Position numbers and translations under genes: made by a program. A stretch of 64,000 nucleotides of DNA, taken from NCBI GenBank assembly GCA_951799445.1, contig OX637290.1, positions 32,854,987 to 32,918,986 of the forward strand. Direction: 5' to 3'. The notes under the pieces are model-generated. The model did no database searches, was not told where the DNA came from, and saw only the letters and a list, made by a program, of their open reading frames with translations. This DNA is from Pseudisothecium myosuroides (lineage: Eukaryota > Streptophyta > Bryopsida > Hypnales > Lembophyllaceae). Shown piece after piece: positions 59,340 through 64,000 of the stretch. The stretch's first letter is position 1, and every line of letters starts with the position of its first letter.

Positions 59340-59723
59340 GGATTCAATCTGAATCTAAAACCGGATTAGAATTGGAGCAGATCTGAGTTGGAACGGATTG
59401 GGTCAGGAACGGATTTGGTCATGATGACAGATCAGACTATATATAGGCTGACCAATCCAGTGGCCACTCTTTTTCAATCTTCGTTTGCGGAAATCTCGCT
59501 CCAGCTTGTATTTAGCTTCCCTCCCCAGCGCTTTGCTCCCTTGTTTTGTGAGTTGTTTTGTGTGTGCGTGTTAGTGTATTAGGGCGCGCAGCGCTTTAGT
59601 TTGTGTTGCAGGTTTAGAGGTATTCCGGTTGAGATCGGAAGAGCGAAGGTGAGAAACGGGACGTGCGGCTAGGAGAGGGAAAGGTAGCCTCAGTGAGAAT
59701 CCGGTTTAGCACAGCTTGTGTCC
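59340..59723 (+). promoter_or_regulatory. Promoter and leader of gag-like unit 2
   Basis: CCGGATT-type words run to about 59370. A TATA box, CTATATATAGG, is at 59437-59447. A leader of roughly 275 bases follows to ATG 59724. It is similar in plan, but not in sequence, to the other two units. Confidence 0.5.
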
Positions 59724-61493
59724 ATGCCTCAGCTCCGCAAGAGTAGAGCAGGGCCGTCCAGTTCCTCCGCAGTAGAAGTGAAACTCCGGAAGGTGTGTCC
59801 AATTATTCTAGTAGAAGAGAAGGAAAAGGACAACCTGATAGAGGATCTCGCCAAGATGGGTTGCGGAGGGCTGATCGATAAACCCTGGGGGTTTAGGGAG
59901 GAGCGGATGATTCAAGAGTTGTTAGGCAAACTCTCAAATCAGTTCGACAAGACCATCCGCGGAATTTCGAGCAGTTGGACGGAAGAGATGTGGAAGGCCG
60001 TGTACGGATTCCGGTCCGGAGGTCGAGGGATGGCCTCCTCGAAGGAGGGTTATACTCGGGGGAAGTTCCGGAGCGACGTAGACTCGAAGGACAGGCACGC
60101 GGTCGCGGATTGTCTGGACGATCGGCATCGGAACCTTCTCCAGTTCCTGGTTCCGATCATCCACCCGGATAAGCCGACGAGGGTGACCATCGCCATCGGG
60201 AACCTGATTTTTGGAGCCCTGAGCGGGGAACGGAAAGTAGACTGGGCCAGGATTTTATTCGATCTGGTCAACCGTCTGATTCCGAAGATCGGAGGAAGTA
60301 GACCGACTCCGTTGAGTCCCTACCTCGTCCATCTATACAAGCACAATTAACTCCTCACGGATACGGAGGAGAAGGAGTGGAAGACTCAGGAGTCGCTCCT
60401 GAAGTATGGGGAATCGGAATCGAAAGAAGAAGAACAGGAAGAAGTATCCGGTTCCGAGGAGGAAGAAGAAGAAGAGGAGGAGCAACTCCGATCGCAGTAC
60501 AAGCGGCAGAAGACGACGCCTCCTCACCGGAGAGGAACCCCAACCCCTCCGGCTGAGACCTCCAACCCAGGGAAGAAACCGGTTTTTGGAGAACCGGGTC
60601 CTTCCGGATCGGATCCGACGGATCCGTTCCACCAGCTGATCAACATCCTGAGCGATGTACGAGCAGACTGGATGGTGAAGAAGCTGATTCTGAACCAGAT
60701 CAGCGAGCTGGTGGGAGCACCAGCAAACAGCAACCTTGCGGGAGTGGTTGCAGATTTCATCTCCAGCTCGGATGAGATCCGGAAGCAAGAAGCGGAGATA
60801 CGGCGACTCCAAAAGGAGAACGAGTCGTTGAAGACGGAAATGTTGCCCCTCAAGGAGGACATGGCTACCACACAGGAGATGGCGGAAGCTACCCGGAAAG
60901 TAGCCGAGGACGTGAAGGCCACATTTGGGGCAACCGGAGAGGCCGTCACCAAGTCAAAGCTGTTTGACGAGGGAGTCCTCAAGGAGAAGAAGATATCCGG
61001 AACCAGGTTGGTCCGGATTTTGACGGACTACTCCGAGAAGGTGGAGTTAGTTATGATGGAAGCGCGAGAGGCTGCAAACCGGATGGAGGAGAGCAGCAGG
61101 AAGCTGAACGGAGTGACGTTGTCACGGTCGTTCCATCTGTCCGACCTTTCGATGCCCGGGTCTTTTCCGAACGTGGGCATTCCGACGGAAGGAAAGGATC
61201 AAACTCCCCAATCAAAGAAGAGTGGTAGGAAGCTCGCGCACACCATCAACTTGGATTCGTCACCGGATCTCCCAGAACGTGAAACCGGGGAGCGGAACCG
61301 GAACCTGACGGACGTCTTCGAGCAGCTGGGAACAGACCCGCCTAGAAGTCCCACACTGAACCCAGGGAAGGATCAAAGTATGAATCTAACCCCAGATCAG
61401 GGTGAGGATCAAGATCAGAGCGTGGACCAAGGCGAAGACCAAGTCATGGACGAAGGAACGGATCAAGGAGTAGATCCGGTTATGTTAGGGTAG
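59724..61493 (+). pseudogene. Gag-like coiled-coil ORF, copy 2 (full length, one stop)
   Basis: One frame of 590 codons is interrupted only by TAA at 60348-60350 (H-N-stop-L-L; a former CAA is likely). Order of parts: a helical N-terminal domain (MGCGGLIDKPWGFREERMIQ, SSSWTEEMWKAVYGFRSGG, LLQFLVPIIHPDKPTRVTI, NLIFGALSGERKVDW, TPLSPYLVHLYKH); an acidic block (E-rich, about 60435-60485); a basic patch (YKRQKTTPPHRRG); a coiled coil (about 60770-60960, RKQEAEIRRLQKENESLK); and a tail with DQGED repeats. No zinc knuckle, protease, reverse transcriptase or integrase follows. It resembles gag-like proteins of non-seed plant repeats; the assignment is inference. Confidence 0.65.
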
Positions 61494-62709
61494 TTAGGAT
61501 TTTAGTTGTAAATATTTGTTAGTTAGGACCGGACCGGATTTGGTCCGGTATGGCTGGTCTAGATCGGATGTTTTCCGGTCTGGTCGGCTCGGCGGGGACC
61601 GAAAGTTCCGCGCGGACTTTTCGGGCCCCTTTATGTTGACTTTTGAAGTTTTAAAATGTATATAGTCAGTCTCTGCGAAAGAGACTGCGAGTCTTTTCCC
61701 CTGAGTTTTTGTGCATTTTCTATTGATTTCTTGTTGTACGTCTCTCTCGCGCGTGGCAGAGCTGTTTTGGTGAGGAGTTAGGAAAATGTGTGCAGATTCT
61801 GGAGAGATTTCTCCCCTTGGTGTGTTTGTTTTGCTCTTATGTGCATGTGAGTGGGTATTCTAAGTGCTGGGAGCGGATTTCAGTTCCTCAGTGCCTCTAC
61901 AGTTCACGATTTCGGGCGAGAAAACCGTTGTTAGGCTAGGCGGATAGGGAAGGAGTCCTTAGTCGCGCTAGAACTCCTGGATAGGAAATCCGGTGGAGTG
62001 TCCGATCTCCCGTGAGGTCTCGCTGCCCTAGTTGGTAAACGGAAGAGCTTTAGTTGATGTTGGAACAGACGGGTTCGCTTGTAACCACCTAACTTCGCAC
62101 GGAGGGAACTTGGCATCAAGGTCGTTGTAGTATGAGAGGATCGTACGGGGGGTCTTTGTGTGACCTGCCAACCGGATCGCTGTCCGGGTGGCTGTGAGAG
62201 ATCAAACCGGATCCGCGCTAGTGTAGGAAATAGTGGATTAGAGAAGTGGGTCTTCAGCCACTATAAGTCACGGAAGGAGTGGCGGGCCTGCCACTCTAAA
62301 AAACAAGCGGCGAACCCTCTGATGGTAAAACAGAGGCAAAACTAAACCGGAGTATAATGAGAGTACGTGTGAGAGGACCGGATCGGATCGGTCCAGAGGA
62401 GTTCCAGGATCAGAAGTGTTAGGATCCTGGGTTGTGGAAGTTTTACAGGACCGAATAGCTTGACAGGCCGGAAGAAATAGAGAGAGGTCTGGTCGTTGTT
62501 TTTGGTGTGTTGTTTCCGGTTTTAGATCTAGGACCGGAAAGTAGAAATTGGAGACTGGCTGAGCTTAAGTTGGGAATAGAGCTAGACACTTCACAGAATC
62601 TCGTGGGTTCGATCTTTAGAGTCATTTTGTTATGCTTTAGAGTGGTTTTTGGGAGTATAACAGGGAATTCACTTACTCTGTGCTGCGACAAAAGCCCACC
62701 CGGATTACA
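61494..62709 (+). promoter_or_regulatory. CCGG-rich promoter and structured leader of gag-like unit 3
   Basis: GGACCGGACCGGATTTGGTC (61527-61546) and further CCGG words precede a TATA-like TGTATATAG at 61658. A leader of about 1 kb to 62709 has no ORF of note. It contains four perfect stem-loops in a row (CCGGA/TCCGG at 62172-62187, ATAGTGG/CCACTAT at 62230-62264, GAGTGGC/GCCACTC at 62277-62296, CCTCTG/CAGAGG at 62316-62336). Confidence 0.5.
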
Positions 62710-64000
62710 ATGACTGTGGCAAATACAATTTTCGGAGCGCTGGGAGATAGAGAGAATCCGGCTCCCAGGCCGGTCAGTTGGGGAGTGATCATTCACTCTG
62801 TAGTGGAAAAGTTAGCGGTCAATATCGCGAACAAGAAGTCAAGTCCGATTAGCCCCTATCTTTTCCATCTGTATCACTCCGAGGATGCATTGGCCGGACT
62901 GAAAATGACAGTGTACCGGAAGGGCGAGAATCTGTTGCGGTACGGACTTCCCGCGGAGGATGAACCGGATGAGCTCGAGACGGAAGAAGAGGAACCGGAA
63001 CCGGAGCAGGCATCACCCAACGTTGGAGGGACGCGCCGGAAGTCGACTGATCAGGGTGCGCGGGGGAAACAGGAAGCCGAGGAGGTAGAGAAGCCCCGAG
63101 ACCCACTTCCGGATACGGATCAGCTAGAGGCCACCATCAAATGGCTAATAGCTACCCGGGCACAGAATGAGCGGATGGCGGCGCTGATCCCGGAGATGTG
63201 CGAGAAATTGGGAGTGAAGGAAGAAACCCAAATTCTGGTGGCGTTGGCGGAAAGGCCGGATCCGGAAGCGGTGAAGCAACTGGAGGACCGGATTCTGACC
63301 TTGGAGCAAGAACGGGATCGGTTTCGAGAACAAGCTGCGTGGTCAGAAAGAGAACGGATGGCCGCTGAAGGAAAGGAGGGAGAAGCCCTCGATCTGGTCC
63401 GGAATGTCCGGGGCCTGTTTGACAATCCGGCGGACATTCTTGCTAGAGCTACACTCTGGAATTCCCAAATGGTGAAGGATGGTCACGTGGTCGGATCGAA
63501 GGTGGTGAACATCCTCGTGGATTTTGAAGTCCGGATTGAGGGAATGCTAAAGGAAGTCCGGCAGCTGTTGGACAACCTGGATCCGCTTGAAGGCTTAGAC
63601 CAAGGTCTTTTTGACCTGGGTCATGATCTCCAAGAAGGAGGGGCACAGAATCAGCCTTCTCCGGCAAAGAACAAAACACTTGCCGGAATGTCGCAAGCCG
63701 GAACCGCATTGGCCCAGAAGAAGAGGTCATTAGTGAAGGAGTTTGCGGCCACGACTCCGGTGAGGGACGTTGTTCTAGGCGTGCCAGCCGGAAAAACTGC
63801 GTCCGTGGCGAATCTCTTCCCCGACAGACCGGTTGCTTCTACTTTCTGGGAACCAGCCTTACCCAAAACGATGTTGAACCCAGCTCGGACGGATCCGGTG
63901 AGTTTTACTCACATGCTCCAGCCCCTTCTGCAGACACCATTACCGTCCCAACTCATCGACCTTATTGTTCCGAAACCACGAGGGCGACGGTTACTGAACG
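62710..64000 (+). CDS. Gag-like coiled-coil ORF, copy 3 (runs off the window)
   Basis: It is open from ATG 62710 through the last base: 430 codons with no stop, the longest clean frame in the window. The start MTVANTIFGALGDRENPAP matches copy 2 at VTIAIGNLIFGALSGERK, and the match extends four residues upstream of the ATG (KPTRIT). SPISPYLFHLYHSEDAL and GENLLRYG continue it. An acidic block (ELETEEEEPEPEQ), a basic patch (GTRRKST), a coiled coil near residues 175-225 (VKQLEDRILTLEQERDRFRE), and a C-terminal part not seen in copy 2 (PARTDPVSFTHMLQPLLQTP) follow. The N-terminal half of the domain is missing, or lies on an unseen upstream exon joined at an AG before CCCACCCGG (62692). Function is unknown; it is possibly an expressed, domesticated or non-autonomous gag. 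Confidence 0.6.
   Translation, partial: MTVANTIFGALGDRENPAPRPVSWGVIIHSVVEKLAVNIANKKSSPISPYLFHLYHSEDALAGLKMTVYRKGENLLRYGLPAEDEPDELETEEEEPEPEQASPNVGGTRRKSTDQGARGKQEAEEVEKPRDPLPDTDQLEATIKWLIATRAQNERMAALIPEMCEKLGVKEETQILVALAERPDPEAVKQLEDRILTLEQERDRFREQAAWSERERMAAEGKEGEALDLVRNVRGLFDNPADILARATLWNSQMVKDGHVVGSKVVNILVDFEVRIEGMLKEVRQLLDNLDPLEGLDQGLFDLGHDLQEGGAQNQPSPAKNKTLAGMSQAGTALAQKKRSLVKEFAATTPVRDVVLGVPAGKTASVANLFPDRPVASTFWEPALPKTMLNPARTDPVSFTHMLQPLLQTPLPSQLIDLIVPKPRGRRLLN

Noticed and set aside
60333..60982. Long minus-strand frames (159 and 152 residues) rich in Leu, Phe and Ser
   Set aside because: They are antisense shadows of the acidic and coiled-coil part of gag-like copy 2.
62131..62150. 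GTAGTATGAGAGGATCGTAC resembles the sarcin-ricin loop of large-subunit rRNA
   Set aside because: The flanking sequence does not match any rRNA 3' domain that I can recall; treated as chance or part of the leader.

Overview
The window looks like nuclear DNA of a land plant, most likely a non-seed plant (bryophyte grade). The plant call rests on three things: spliced genes with plastid transit peptides, a grana protein of the RIQ family, and plant-type CACTA, hAT and SINE elements. The bryophyte leaning is inference, based on transposon-derived ORF families that I associate with liverworts and mosses. Gene density is very low. Most of the 64 kb is AT-rich decayed transposon sequence.

Layout: 0.1-7.1 kb holds a PD-(D/E)XK-like pseudogene, a CACTA foldback element split by a TTAA-type element, and a decayed hAT transposase gene carrying two inserted MITEs. 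7.1-17 kb is MITEs and repeats. 17.1-19.3 kb is an intronless, disabled Crooked-neck/CLF1 splicing-factor copy. 19.9-20.5 kb is a plastid-type L18-family gene, followed by a SINE. 25.9-26.8 kb is a secreted DUF642-like gene. 28.97-29.5 kb is a DUF1764 gene. 31.8-35.3 kb is a divergent pair: a six-exon low-molecular-weight tyrosine phosphatase with a likely transit peptide, and a two-exon RIQ-type thylakoid protein. 36-57 kb is almost wholly transposon sequence, including a ~415-bp near-perfect palindrome. 58.5-64 kb changes character: it is GC-rich, crowded with the word CCGG, and holds three copies of a gag-like coiled-coil ORF family. The last copy is open for 430 codons and runs off the window.

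Three points stand out. (1) Many elements have CCC...GGG termini and sit on TTAA, and one carries a non-palindromic TTAT duplication, which is piggyBac-like behaviour. (2) The 58.5-64 kb array has repeated promoter-leader-ORF units with no visible reverse transcriptase or integrase. (3) Most in-frame stops in the pseudogenes can be explained by C-to-T transitions, often CAG to TAG, as expected of methylated DNA. All family assignments come from reading the sequence; no database search was run.
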